A stretch of DNA of 64,000 nt from Sceloporus undulatus (GCF_019175285.1 NC_056526.1:121332599-121396598), one strand, 5' to 3'; counted from the first letter of the stretch, positions 41,631 through 53,436 are shown. Notes: generated by a model from the sequence alone, not told the origin. Numbers and translations are program-made.

Positions 41631-43674
41631 ACTTGAAATTTAAGCAAGTTATTAGCATATTTGGCCAGTACTTAGCACACAATGACATGCCTATTCAGTT
41701 GCTGCTTTGCATTTCTTTTGTTTATGAAGCACACCTTTTCAATGATGGGGAAAACCTGTCAATAGGTTCCTAATATCACTCCCATGCCATTAGTCCCCCT
41801 GGTGCAATAGGTCCCTTCCGATAGTAGCAACTGACAGCAGTCACATGGCATGAGTGAGCATGATTCTCCTACTCTCCTGCCTCCCTCTCACTATTCCCAA
41901 GGTGGCTGAGGTTGTTTTTAATCTGTTCTATTCATTTTTAAAACATTGTTATTTTTCCTCCGGTTGCATAATTAGAGCAAAAATAAAAATAAAAAAACCC
42001 TAAAGGCTATGGAGTAAAAACAACCTTTGGCAAAGGCATGCATACATGGAAAGGCATGGAATGCAGGGTTACACAGCTAGTGCGGAAGAGACTATGGATT
42101 GCCAAAGGAGCACACTCATGTGATTGAAGAGGTGTCATACTGAATCTTTTCAAACCAATATGGTTCTGTTTGGTTTACTAACATAATTGTGGTGAGAAAA
42201 AAAACTGGATGTGATACAGTTCTTAATCGGAACACTAGGAGTAGAGCTAGTCCAGCTAGCTTCCCTCATCATGTTGCATACAGGATGTTTTTCCTCCTTC
42301 CTGAAAATGTACAAACAGTACTAAGGTCTTTTTTCTAAAAAAAAAAATCCACTTTTAAAAAACAATTTAGAATGAAGTGTGTGTAAAGTATTATATATAT
42401 GCAACACATAAAACAATGGCTATTTGTTTCAAGAGCAATAAGTATTATGTTATGTGAAAAGTTGTCTTTTGAAAGTGTGTTTAATTCATTAGCACATTGA
42501 GAAATAAAGGGATGCTGTGCGACATAGAAATTGTCTGCCATTTCTGATGTTTTTTTCCCTTAAACAATGCATATGGGTCTCCATTTCTCAGTAACATCTA
42601 GAAGAATCTGAACACACATAGGTTGTGGAGATGACCTAGAACCCTGACCACTGATATGGTCAGCTGTCTAATCATTAAACTTGTTGTTGCTGTAGAACCC
42701 TGAGAGTGAAGGTTTCCATTCAGGAAGAGGCCAGTGCATCAGGAGCATTGGTGGATCCATTGCTATAGGGCAGTGAATCCACACTCAGTTCTATGGTCAC
42801 TTTTCCCAAAGCTGCTCTGGACTATACAGGTCCTCTCCTGGAACCAAACTTCTGCTGGCTCTTGGATGGCTCCTGTTCAACTGGGACCAACTATGGAAAG
42901 CATGGCCATAAAACTGAGGTTGAATTCGTCTCCCCCATGGCAACACATCTACTGGCAACCCCTGCTCTCCACATATAGTTGTGGGTCTCAACACAACTGA
43001 TGTGGAGTGGTGCTCAATGTGTGAATGCCTTGTGGAACAACATCACATGTGTAATGTCAAGAGAAGGGCTGTACAGCATAGCCACATCTCTCAGTCATGT
43101 GTTCATGTGGCTTAACTCAGAACTGAAATGGCTTAATTTGGGTATGTGGCTTAACTCAGAATTGAAATAGCCTATGGTGGAAACTGCCATGGGTCTCTGA
43201 CCAAACAAAAATATTTGCTACCTGAGGCAAAGAATGTATGATACCTGCTTTCTATTTCACATACTGAAGCCAGTGGTAGTGGAAGCTAAATCTTATTGCT
43301 TAACCACATGAGCCCTGTTTTCACCGCAGTCAGGCTTGTCAATGTAAATGGAATTATACCTGTTTGTAAAACCACATTACTGCACATCTTCTCAGTTGCG
43401 TGACTGCTGCCATCATATTTGCTTCCTGACTCCTCCTTAACCGTGCCTCTCTACCCTATGCCCTACCCAGCATGCCTTCCAGGGTTTTTTAATTGTATTT
43501 TTATTTTTTTACTTATTTTTACTGTTTTACACAACTCTGGAGCTCTGCTGTTGTGATCTGATTTATTTTTTTAAAAAGAGAAGAAATTGGGAATAGTGCG
43601 GGGGGGGGGACCAGGAGGAGAGGGGGGGAGAGACACTGACACCATGTGACTGTTGATATGACAGTCCTGGGAGC
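41631..43674. other. No recognisable gene
   Basis: About 2 kb without an assignable repeat or exon. A 36-bp tandem duplication lies at 43110-43165 (GTGGCTTAACTCAGAA units), and a G-rich patch at about 43600-43630. Confidence 0.5.
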
Positions 43675-43765
43675 GATGCAGCCTATGGCACCTGGTATTG
43701 CTTAGCAGTCTCTATCCAAGTACTTATCAAGCCTGACCCTTTTCATCTTCCAAGGTCAGATGCTG
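43675..43765 (-). mobile_element. 5S-Sauria SINE, head only
   Basis: GGCACCTGGTATTGC and CAGTCTCTATCCAAGTACTT are the reverse of 5S-like sequence; no tail. Confidence 0.7.
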
Positions 43766-44090
43766 CCTTCAGAATATTGGCAAAATTCCTGTTACACCAC
43801 ATCCTCATGGAAAAATAGCATTCCAAACTCAATGGCACAAACAATTCCTACCATTTGTAGAAGATTGCACAATCAGTTGTGCTTTTGGGATCATACTTGT
43901 GTTTGGGATGCTTCTCATGAGAAATTGCTAGGTCATATATTAACACTATACAACCATTAAACAAGATTTTGCCCAAAATGCATAGTATGCAATCCTAAAT
44001 TAGGGATATACTTACTAGAAGCTTATAAAATGTCAAAGAAAAATATACCTGAATTACATTGGGGCAAAAAGTTATGGCAATGAATTAATT
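43766..44090 (+). mobile_element. Probable L1 ORF2 fragment
   Basis: Broken frames give pieces such as LHWGKKLWQ and RDILTRSL that resemble the L1 C-terminal region; low similarity. Confidence 0.35.
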
Positions 44091-44349
44091 TTTAAAATGA
44101 TGACCAAAATTAGGAACCAGTTGCTTTTAAAAAGCTATTTTAAAAATTCTTTTAAAAAGCACTGAGAGCTGAAAAGAAATGTGAAGAGCTCATAAATATT
44201 GTTTTGCCCAAGTGCCTGCAAGTCCACCTGAACAGCATCCAGCTTCCTCTTTTTCATGTGAGCATCAGGAAGGTTTATTTTCTGTGTTCTGACACCTGGC
44301 CCTGGACTCCCATTAGGTGCTGACAGCCCCAAATTGTGCTAGAGCAGGA

Positions 44350-44660
44350 TCCCGCTGCTTCCAATTATGTTTCTGGTGAACATCCGTGCTGCCAAATCTG
44401 CTTACGGAGAGATATGTTAATTTTGGTTTGTTTTTCTGGTTTCTGAAATGAGCCCACACAGTCAATGGGCGGAGGTAATAGTGGCCCACAGAGACTAAGC
44501 AGCCTGGTGCATATTCCTAGCTGAAAGATTAATAATAATAAAAAATATAGTCAAAACCCTGACCAAGAAACTATAAATGCTGCAGCCGGCATAAATTATG
44601 TAAACAAGGCAGATTTACAGTTTCATATGTGTGGCAAGAAGAGCTTTCTATTCCCCCCCC
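44350..44660. other. Candidate conserved non-coding block
   Basis: Complex, repeat-free sequence with motifs such as GTAAACA (FOX-like, 44602) and ATAAATTATG. No ORF. Conservation is a guess from appearance only. Confidence 0.25.
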
Positions 44661-45074
44661 ACCCCCCAAATAACAGTGTGAGGAATGAAGGTTATTTTGA
44701 AAGCCACCAAGGGCTGAAGCCTAAATGGCCTACTTTTCGAAAGAATTAAAAACAGAGCATCTCATCTCCTCACATGGTTTTGACAGGAGAAAAATAGAAA
44801 GTATGTGGGCCCCCAAACTCAAGAAGCTGTGAAGGAGACCAGGCTGCACAGATACAGAAGTGTTTCCTCTGGGATCACAAGCACATTGACTGAGAAAAAA
44901 AAAATGTTGTTTAGGCTGGCAATTTCTCCTCATGCAAAAATGTCTGGTCTTCTTTCCCACATGTACTGTTCCAGTTGTGTCTGTTAAACAATTGTAAAAA
45001 CAAGGCAGAAGCAGCTCCGGACAGTAGTGGATGCTTGATGGAATTAATAGAAAAATTACTAGGATGTTAATCTG

Positions 45075-45260
45075 GAAAGGCCTGCCAGAAGAGATACATC
45101 TTGATCACCTTTTTAAAACGTTCAAGACTGGTCATATTTCAGATCTCCTCTGGCAAGCGGTTTCATAATTTGGGGGCAGCATTAAACCAAATGAGATTAG
45201 TACTCCAGGGGGCAGATCCTGGGGGGGCAGCATTAGTAGTAACTAAGCCTTTTCTGAGTC
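45075..45260 (-). mobile_element. L2/CR1-clade LINE fragment
   Basis: AAGGCCTGCCAGAAGAGATA and CTCCTCTGGCAAGCGGTTTC parallel the 3' coding end of the copy at 47540 (AAGGCCTGCCGGAAGAGATC). Confidence 0.6.
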
Positions 45261-45332
45261 AGTTGATCATTCTCCACTGTTGGAAGACAGAGTTGTTTGA
45301 GCTAGTGCCACATGGTTTGTCCTGTATACAGT

Positions 45333-45522
45333 ATACGGGTTGCCATAATTGTCCACTTTTACCAGGGACAAAATGTAGGACAAATTCGAGACCAAACTGT
45401 AGGACAACTGCAGGACAAAACTTCTTAAATGTCCTACATTTTGGGCTGAGTTTTGTCCTGCTGTTGTCCTACAGTTTGGTCTCGAATTTGTTTCACATGT
45501 TGTCCCTTCCCCTGGGATGAAG
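45333..45522. mobile_element. Fold-back element with GTAGGACAA motifs
   Basis: Arms 45360-45417 and 45452-45510 pair: GACAAATTCGAGACCAAACT against AGTTTGGTCTCGAATTTG, and GCAGGACAAAAC against GTTTTGTCCTGC. Related AGGACAAA motifs occur in the hAT at 49081. Confidence 0.7.
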
Positions 45523-46206
45523 ATGAGCAACTGTGATGGGACTCAACGAAGGAACAATGGTTGCCTCCCTGTCTCAGGCTGTACTGCAATATTTTTGGCA
45601 GAAATCAGATGGAAATTGTATCCAGAAGTGACTTCTGGTAATGACTCTTGGGGATTTGGCAACATATTTGGTGGATGGGTGAGGGGCTGAAAGGATTTGC
45701 TTCTGCTGATATTGGAGGCCCGCAGGAATAGTGGTTATCCTTTCTTATGCTTTATCCAGGAATTTTTTTTAACTTGAAAAAGTGGAGAGGAAGAAGCCAT
45801 TGGAAGGTTGGGATCTTTGGGTATGCAAAAAGAGCTTGTGGAAAGTATGTGATCCAAGGGCCACACTCCCCTGATCCATCTTAAGAGATGAATGACCTTG
45901 TCCTATTGCTAATCTCAAAGTAAGAGTGAACTGTCAGTCCAGTTTGTTTCTGTATGTAGAATGGGGTGAGTGGGTGCTATCTTGCATTTTACTTCATGCA
46001 GCAAAATAAATTTCGGTTAGTCCTGCCAGGGCCACACATACCAGGTGGTATGCTAAGAGTGATGTATGAACCAGTGCATATAGGGGATTGAGTTTAAACC
46101 TTATTACTTCAGTGTGCTGATCACTAACATGTTTAAGGGCTTTCTAGTAGCCACTGGGAAGGTAAAATATGTTTGGATGTGGCCTCAATGCAGAGCTACT
46201 CTTTGC
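45523..46206. other. No recognisable feature
   Basis: Unassigned, possibly old LINE sequence; no gene. Confidence 0.4.
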
Positions 46207-46570
46207 GGCTTTCTATACTGTCATTTGGGATGTCCTCTGGACGTCCCATTTTAAAAAAGGGGCGTCTCTTTTAGACGCCCCTGGGCCTAGTACGGACTCC
46301 GTCCATACAAGATGGCGCCGGCCCTTCTACATGGCCGGCGCCATCTTTGCGTATCGGACGCTGAGCGTCCGTACGCGTCGCGTCCCTTGTGACGTAGCGA
46401 GTGCGCCCCTGGCGCCTCGCTACGTCGCAAACGCGACGGAAAAAGAAGCTCCATTTTGGAGCTTCTTTTTCAGTCCGCAGGGGAGCCGCGGCGTGTGGAG
46501 GCTCCGGCTCCCCCACGGACTAGCCGGCGGCGGTGGCAGACCGCCGCAAAGCAGCGGTCTGTACCCCGCC
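46207..46570. mobile_element. CpG-rich Harbinger-like MITE, copy 2
   Basis: Reverse relative to copy 1; ends GGCTTTCTATACTGTCAT and GCGGTCTGTACCCCGCC. Serial hairpins: GGGGCGTCTC/GACGCCCC (46259-46282), AAGATGGCGCCGGC / GCCGGCGCCATCTT (46309-46347), CGGACGC/GCGTCCG (46356-46371), GAAGCTCCATTTTGGAGCTTC (46446-46466). CpG content is very high for this genome, so it is young or protected from CpG decay. Confidence 0.78.
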
Positions 46571-46681
46571 TAAGAATACAAAATGGGATGGAAAATTAAG
46601 TCTAAGTATAGCAGACAAAAGCCACCATGGGAAAATCTCCTCATAATATGGGATGAGTCACCTTCAGCTTCATCTCTCTGG

Positions 46682-46895
46682 GATGAATCTACACTGCACA
46701 AATAATCCAGTTTGACACCTCTTTAACTGTCATTGCTCAATGCTATGGAATTCTGGGAATTGTAGTTTGTTGTGGCACCAAAGCTCTCTGACAGAGAAGG
46801 CTCACAAAATTAGAGTTTCCACAATTTCATAGGAATGAGCCATAGTGGTTAATGTGCTGTCAAATTGCATTATTTCTGCTTGTCCATATGCAGCC
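46682..46895. mobile_element. Palindromic MITE family P, copy 8
   Basis: GATGAATCTACACTGCACAA to TGCTTGTCCATATGCAGCC; the second arm is diverged. Confidence 0.75.
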
Positions 46896-47227
46896 AGATT
46901 TGCTGTAAGTGATAGAGCGCAATGGTGCTGCCACTGCAGTACAAAAGAAATGGGGCAGCAAAGATGGCTGTATGGGCACCTGAAGTTGGGAGCTCAGAAA
47001 AGCTCCCAAATGCAACTCCAAAGATATGGAGGTATGAGGCAAAAATATTTTACTAAGAAAAATATGGGGAAGAGACCATTTACAGAATGACTATGCCTCA
47101 TATGGAGTAGGGCCCAGCCAGGTGACAGCCATTATGACACAACAAGGTCCTGTGATGAATAGAACCCAATATGGCAACTTATAGTGGACCCAGCCAACTG
47201 CCCAATCTTGCTTTGCCAGCTTCTGAT

Positions 47228-47228
47228 C

Positions 47229-47278
<50 letters not shown>

Positions 47279-48070
47279 TTATTTATAGCTCGCCCAATCA
47301 CTAGGAATCCGGGCAGGTTATAACAGAAAAATGCATAAAAATAAAATAAAATACTAATTGATCCCTTCCCAACCTTCCCAATATTAAAACTACAATTAAA
47401 CAATAAAAGTTTAAAAACAATAAAATGCTATACAGCATTAGTTTAAAATTAAAAACAATTTGGTGGGCAGAGAGACATACATCACAAAATTGAGATCATA
47501 TTCGTAAACATACACATTGGAGGAAGCTAGAATTTATTAGCTAGGTTGGTAAGGCCTGCCGGAAGAGATCTGTCTTAAGAGCCTTTTTGAAGGGTATAAG
47601 AGTGGAGATACGGCGGATGTCTTTTGGCAGGTCGTTCCACAACTTCGGCACAGCAGTAGAGAAGGCCCTTTGAGTGACAGATGTTAGCGTAGCTTTTTTT
47701 GGCTTACTTGAGGACCTCAATGTGTGGGACGGACAGTATGGAAGAAGACGTTCCCTTAAGTATTCTGGACCCAAGCCATGTAGGGCTTTAAAGGTAATCA
47801 CCAACACTTTGTACCTTGCCCGGAAACTGGTTGGCAGCCAATGAAGGGACTTCAGAACAGGTGTTATATGATCGTTCCGGGAAGTACCTGTGATTAGTCT
47901 TGCTGCCATGTTTTGTTCTGAAGTTTCCGAACTTGGCACAGTGGTAGCCCCAAGTAAAGTGCATTACAGAAGTCCAAGCGAGAGGTTACCAGTGAATGTA
48001 CTACTGTTTCAAGGTCCCCTGACTCCAGGGAGGGACGCAGCTGGCATATCCACCTGTGCTGCCATGGATT
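47228..48070 (-). mobile_element. L2/CR1-clade LINE, 3' part with readable C-terminal ORF
   Basis: A 132-residue minus frame (47939-47541) includes LITGTSRNDHITPVLKSLHW, KVLVITFKALHGLGPEYL and AVPKLWNDLPKDIRR, the C-terminal region of L2/CR1-clade reverse transcriptases. Sequence to 48070 continues the coding region. 47228-47280 is the (AAT)n tail followed by the 3' UTR, so orientation is minus. The short ORF is intact but the element is 5' truncated. Confidence 0.82.
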
Positions 48071-48224
48071 TTAGGTACCATATTTAAGGCACAAATTATA
48101 TTTAAGGTTTATATAATATTAAACATTATTAAAGTATTTCTTTGGGATGCCCATTCTCCCACTTTTCAGTGGTCAAATTTGTTGACATTAGGGTTCCCAG
48201 AGACTGGATCCTCTTCTCCAATGT

Positions 48225-48362
48225 TCAAGGGGAGCAGGAAGACTCTCAAAGTATGAACATTGATTTCTGTCGGGGATGCTTTGATTTGGATTTCCTGCAT
48301 GGCAGGGGGTTGGACTGGATGGCCCTTGTGGTCTCTTCCAACTCTATGATTCTATGATTCTT
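48225..48362 (+). mobile_element. CR1 LINE, 3' end
   Basis: TCGGGGATGCTTTGATTTGG, GGGGGTTGGACTGGATGGCC, and terminal CTATGATTCTATGATTCT. Confidence 0.88.
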
Positions 48363-48860
48363 CTATTATCATAATCATAACCATGCAGAAACAGCAGGAG
48401 ATCTGGGAAACGGACTGGAAATAGGTATTAAAATCTAAGTAGAAGAATGGAAGGAACAGATGAGTTTCTGAAAACATTTTCATGCCTTTCCCTCCCCCTA
48501 AAATGTCTGCTTTCACAGTACGTATCAAATCTCATGAAAATTCAGTGCATCGCTAAAAATAGGTCATTTTTAATTCAATGGAGGTTGTCATTTTAACCTG
48601 CTTTTCTCAACTAAATCTACTTTTACATTAAAGGTTAAACAGACAGTTCTTGTAATATGTACAACTCCTTATGCTGAAATCTTGGCTTTAAAGGTTTTTC
48701 TGACATTTTACAAACTTAAATTCTTTGGTGACAGATACAGCACATATGTTGTCAGTACCACGCATATATATATTTCCTTTCCTTTCCCCTGAACTAGAAT
48801 TCAAGCTATTTATGAAATTAAAGGAAACACAATATAAGTATAAACATTCAAAGATATTCA
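48363..48860. other. No recognisable feature
   Basis: AT-rich unassigned sequence. Confidence 0.5.
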
Positions 48861-48962
48861 TTAAAATGTAATTAAAAATACCTATAACTTTTAAAGCAAT
48901 TTATAATAGCTATTAAAAATATAAAAACAGTACAATATAGAATGAAAATGCTTTCTTAAAAG

Positions 48963-49326
48963 CAGGGGTAGGCAACCTTTTTGGGCCGGGGGCCGGGTTG
49001 CTGTCCCTCAGACAACTGGGGGGCCAAAGCCAAAAAATAAATAATTAAATAATTTGTTTAAAAAATTAAATATATAAATAAACCAGGACAAATGTAGGAC
49101 AAAATTTTCAAATGGAAGACACTTTTTTTTAAAAAAATGGAGGACACGCAAAAAATTTTGCTGATTTTTAAAAAAATGTTAATATAAATGCATGTTTCTG
49201 AGGCTTCTATAGACAATTGCCCCCCCAAAGGTCCCGGCGGCAATCGGCGGCAGGACCGGGCTGGGGCCGGTCCCAAGGCCTTGCCGGGCCGCATCCGGCC
49301 CGCGGGCCGCAGGTTGCCTACCCCTG
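48963..49326. mobile_element. 364-bp hAT MITE, perfect 8-bp TSD
   Basis: Ends CAGGGGTAGGCAACCT and AGGTTGCCTACCCCTG are perfect inverted repeats; identical CTTAAAAG flanks at 48955-48962 and 49327-49334. The right half is CG-rich (GGCCGCATCCGGCCCGCGGG). Inserted in an L2/CR1-clade LINE. Confidence 0.93.
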
Positions 49327-49720
49327 CTTAAAAGCAATCAGTTCCAGAAAACCTGTTGGAATAAAAAGGTATTTGCTTGCCAAGGGGAGGACAATATGGG
49401 GAGAGCCAGCCATCTCTCTAGGAAGAGAGATCCGGAATTATGAAACAGCCACCAAGAAGGTCCTCTTGTGTGTCCCCACCAAATGTGAGGATGGCAGGGC
49501 ACAAAGAAGAGCCTCTCCCAAAGCTCTCAGGGGTTGGGCAGGCTTATATGGGAAAATACAGTCCTTCAGATAGACTGGAACCAATCCATGTAGTTGATTT
49601 GTGCCCAGAAACAGAATGGTATCCAATGGAGATGTTTTAATGAGCGGACTGTCTGCTTCTTGTATTCAGCACTGCCCAATACTCTGGTTGCAGATCTTTG
49701 AACTTTCTGAAGACTTCTTA
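49327..49720 (-). mobile_element. L2/CR1-clade LINE fragment
   Basis: ATTTGTGCCCAGAAACAGAA, GGTATCCAATGGAGATGTTT and AACCAATCCATGTAGTTGAT parallel the coding-strand complement of the copy at 47.5-48 kb. 48860-48954 probably belongs to its 3' UTR. Confidence 0.65.
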
Positions 49721-50504
49721 AATGCAGCCCTATCTATATTAAGCACATTCAAATGGATAAAACTAAGACATGTGACACTGTGGTCATATCAGGCATCTCC
49801 TATAATGAGCACATTAGTATATTATTTTCTAAGAGTTTTCCATGACTCTGTGTGGGCTACCAAAAAGGCTTCACCAGATCCAGTGCCAACATGAGTGGAC
49901 CCCCTCCATCCTGCCTTGAAGTAACCTACCTACTGTTGGAGGCAGCAGCTCTGCAGATTTCATGGATAGATGTGAATCATCCACCATTTCAATACTTATA
50001 ATATCTCTGGCATATGATGATTCAAAGATACTGGAAAATTAAAACTGCATGGTCACCATTTCAGTTTCCCACAGTGTTCCAGAGTGATGCTTAAAATGGT
50101 GAGACCCTGATGTTCATGCATGTGCTGAAGCCCCGGGCAGCCCAGTGATACCAGCTGCTGATGCCTGGAGATCAGCATAATCCTCATAAGGTCTGCACAT
50201 TTCAAGCAAATTAATTTACCACAATAATATTTATTACATGCTCTGTTTGGCGAACTCATGCAATTTACTTTAGATATGTAAGCCTCAACAAATTGGATGG
50301 GATTTTTCCCCCAAGTAAATCTGAATGGATCATAGCTATTGGTTGAGGTCCAGTTTGATGGGGATGGAGCACTAAATTCTGCCAGCCATTGGAGGTCCAG
50401 GAGAGCAGTGGCGTGAGAGAGCACCTCCAGACAGTCAGTGACCATATGAGGAATATCTGGCAGCTTTCTGCAACCTGGAAATAAAAACTATTGCATGAGG
50501 AGAT
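49721..50504. other. No recognisable feature
   Basis: Probably old LINE sequence continuing from the left; a 130-residue minus frame at 50053-50445 has no recognised domain. Confidence 0.4.
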
Positions 50505-50507
50505 ACT

Positions 50508-50732
50508 GGCCTGTTACAGACAGCCAAAATAAAGCTGCTTCGAGTCACTTTGGAGGTATGGTGTTTCACTGATGCATGCGTCCTAAGAGTCCAGAAGCCA
50601 CACCAAAGCCACGCTCCAGTCTGGAGTGTCCCTTTGGTGCGACTTCTGGACTCTTAGGACGCATGCATCATTGAAACACCATACCTCCACTGTGACTCGA
50701 AGCAGCTTTATTTTGGCAGTCTGTAACAGGCC
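50508..50732. mobile_element. 225-bp near-perfect palindrome, Harbinger-like MITE
   Basis: Ends GGCCTGTTACAGACAGCC and GGCAGTCTGTAACAGGCC; arms of about 105 bp match almost base for base (CATGCGTCCTAAGAGTCCAG / CTGGACTCTTAGGACGCATG). Flanked by ACT on both sides (50505-50507, 50733-50735). TIR resembles that of the CpG-rich elements at 39 and 46 kb. Confidence 0.9.
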
Positions 50733-50735
50733 ACT

Positions 50736-51622
50736 GAGTATCTCTTTATGCAACCTTGGAGGGGGGGAATACATATAATGTAACCTCTGGTAATTCATCA
50801 GTCCTCTGATTAAACAGTAGTGCAATCCAAGAATATTCTGGTCAGAGCTACCTATACAAGTGTAGTCAACCTATAGGTAAAATGAGAATGTTGCTGTAAT
50901 GTTTTGAACATTTTGGAGCTAGGTAAACCCAGTTTGCTGCCTGTTCAATATAACAGAAGAAATGCAAGAATCAGGGTTTCTGAGGGGGGGGGGGGGTCAT
51001 TTTATTTTATTTTTTGCCTTATGATTGCTAACGTTTGTTTCTTTTACAGTTTGTTCAACAATGGTTTCCTTGTAACATAATGAGGACTGACAAGGAGACA
51101 CAATCTGAATTTGAAAAACAATTCCAGTTCCTATCAGCAGTCACAGTTATCTTTGGAGACGGCTGGATCAGCAGAATGCAATAATTTTTTTGCTTCCTCA
51201 GTAGCTATAACCAGAGCTATCATATTAGGGAAGAAGAGGGCTATTCACACACACAATCATCTCTGCACCTGGAAGAATCTTAACGAAAAGGAAGAAAAGG
51301 TCAGCTTCAGTTCTTTTGTCCCATTGTACCTGAGGAATGTGGATGTCAGTATGAAACTGGTAGCATAGCACAATGATCCCACTGTACCACTAGAAAAGAG
51401 TGACATCCTGTTTGTTGATAGGAATGACCACCCCATTTTCTGCTCCTTGAGGTGGAGCCCAAATGATGGTTCCCTCTTCTACAAGAGCCAACACTTTAAG
51501 AAACTGAACCATTTTGGTATTAGTTCCTGCCTTTCTCCCTGCCTAGCTGTCATGCTGCTGCCTGAAACTGGTTGTTTCTCTTGGCATTATGTCTGGTCAG
51601 GGCCCGAATCGCTTAGTTCATG
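50736..51622. other. No recognisable feature
   Basis: Includes a 12-G run at about 50984-50996; otherwise unassigned. Confidence 0.5.
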
Positions 51623-51623
51623 G

Positions 51624-51846
51624 GCTCGTTCACATTATAAAATTACAGCACTATGATCTCATTTTAACTGTCATGGCTACATCCTATGGAATCCTGAGTT
51701 TTGTAGTTTAAAAGGGGAAATTTAAAATTCTCAGCCAGAGGACTCTAGAGCCTCATCAGACTACATATCCTAGCATCCTATAAGATGTTCTCACTCCAGT
51801 TAAATTAGAATCACCATGGCATACTCGTATAGTGTGAAAAACCTCA
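51624..51846. mobile_element. Palindromic MITE, relative of family P
   Basis: CTCGTTCACATTATAAAATT and ACTGTCATGGCTACATCCTA on the left; TCCTATAAGATGTTCTCACT and CGTATAGTGTGAAAA on the right. Confidence 0.6.
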
Positions 51847-52361
51847 CACCAAGGTGATAAACTATACCTGGTTGTACTATTTCAGACTGTGGGGAAGGGT
51901 CTGGTGGCTTTCTGCTCTACCATACTATCTCCTCTTTAAAATAATCTCTTAACCAGCACTTGGAAAAGTTAAACATACATTTGCTCTGAGCCCACAGCCT
52001 GGAAACATTAATTTTAAAGTACAAATCCCAGTATGCCAGTTGAGGAATTATGGGATTTGTTCTTAAAAATAATAATAATAAATTTCCAAATTTTGCCCAT
52101 CTAATATTTCCTCTTTCAATTTTCCCAATAATGTTTAGCCAAAATAAAGGTGCACAATGACATATTGTTGTGGTTTTTGTTTTCTCTTGTCCTTATCAAT
52201 GGCAGCTAGTGCAAGGAAAGAGATGGAAGAATACTGAGCATGGTGAAACCCTTTCATTGGCCTGGTTTTACTAACAACTGATGTTGTAGAAAGACATACA
52301 AGAACAACATGTGGGTTGATGGCAGCTATGTGTTATAACAAATTATAGTTTGAGCCTGGTA

Positions 52362-52618
52362 GTCAATGTGCTGTGGTGATTTGAATGCTGGATTAGGAAT
52401 CTGGGAGACAAGGGATCGAATCCCCACTTGGTCCTGGAAATCCACCCAGTGGTCTGGAACAAATCACACTCTCTCAGCCTCAGAAGAAGGCAAAAGGAAA
52501 CCTCATCTGAACAAATCTTGCCAAGAAAACTCAATAATAGATATACCTTAATGCTACCGTATGTCAGAAATGAGTTGAAGGCAAACTACAATAAAGTTGA
52601 AGGCAAACCACAATAAAG
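52362..52618 (+). mobile_element. Sauria-type SINE with duplicated tail segment
   Basis: GTGCTGTGGTGATTTGAATG head, TCACACTCTCTCAGCCTCAG core, tail with the roughly 22-bp unit GTTGAAGGCAAACYACAATAAA repeated twice (52573-52618; Y marks the one difference). Confidence 0.85.
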
Positions 52619-52641
52619 TTTGAGCTTAATTTACCCAGTGT

Positions 52642-53205
52642 GGGGGTCATTCCCACTACAATTTAATCCAAAGCACCATTTGGGCTATATGACTGGAGTC
52701 GGGCCGGGCCAAGTGGCTGTGTGTGTGGGAGCTTCGCTCCTATGGCTGCCACCCTGAAACAGGGGCACCCCTGAGGAGGAGAAAGGAGAAGAGGGAGAGG
52801 TGCAGAGGAGCCCAACTGGCTTGCCTGAAGGCAGCGGGAATGGCGGGGAGGAAACCCACCGGTACCCCATGGTGGAAGGGAGGCAGGGATGTCAGGAGAA
52901 ACCCACCTCTGCCCATGGGTCCTCCTTCTTCAGGACATGTCCTCCATTTCAGCCACCCCCACCCCCACCCCCACCCCCCGACACAGGCTTGTAAGTCTGG
53001 GCTGCTTATATCACAATGATTTACGTGTCTTTTGAAGCGAGACAGCTAGTGGGAATGACAACCGAGCCACAAAAAAAAGTGATTTCATAGAGGTAAGGGG
53101 AAAAAACCTTTCATAGTGAGAACAAGGGTCCTTTTGGAATTGAATTCCAAAAAGCAGTGAGAGTGAATCAGGATTTGATTCAACCTACAAGTGGGAATGA
53201 CCCCC
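52642..53205. mobile_element. 564-bp element, TIR GGGGGTCATTCCCAC
   Basis: Ends GGGGGTCATTCCCAC and GTGGGAATGACCCCC are perfect 15-bp inverted repeats. The interior is GC- and GA-rich with a (CCCCCA)n stretch at 52957-52979; inverted only at the ends. No transposase frame. Possibly Harbinger-like; the target duplication is not clear. Confidence 0.65.
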
Positions 53206-53321
53206 TGGTTACTCAGTCTTTTGAGGAAGCAGGTTTCTGCATGCAGATGTGATAAAGTTCAAGGGTGAGAACCAATATCCAGCAATTAGAATGCACACAC
53301 AATTCATCTCAGTATACTTTC

Positions 53322-53436
53322 TTGTTGTTGTGTTCCTTCAACCCAATGGGTTTCCATGACTGAGTAGGGACTTGACCTTTGATTTCCAGAATCATAGTCC
53401 AGCACTCAAACCACAACACCATGCCAGCTACCTAAT
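53322..53436 (-). mobile_element. Sauria-type SINE with internal deletion
   Basis: TTGTTGTTGTGTTCCTTCAA joined directly to CCAATGGGTTTCCATGACTG and AACCACAACACCATGCCAGC. Confidence 0.75.

Noticed and set aside
47541-47939. 132-residue minus frame that looks like a conserved gene
   Set aside because: It is the C-terminus of an L2/CR1-clade LINE with an (AAT)n tail downstream, not a host gene.
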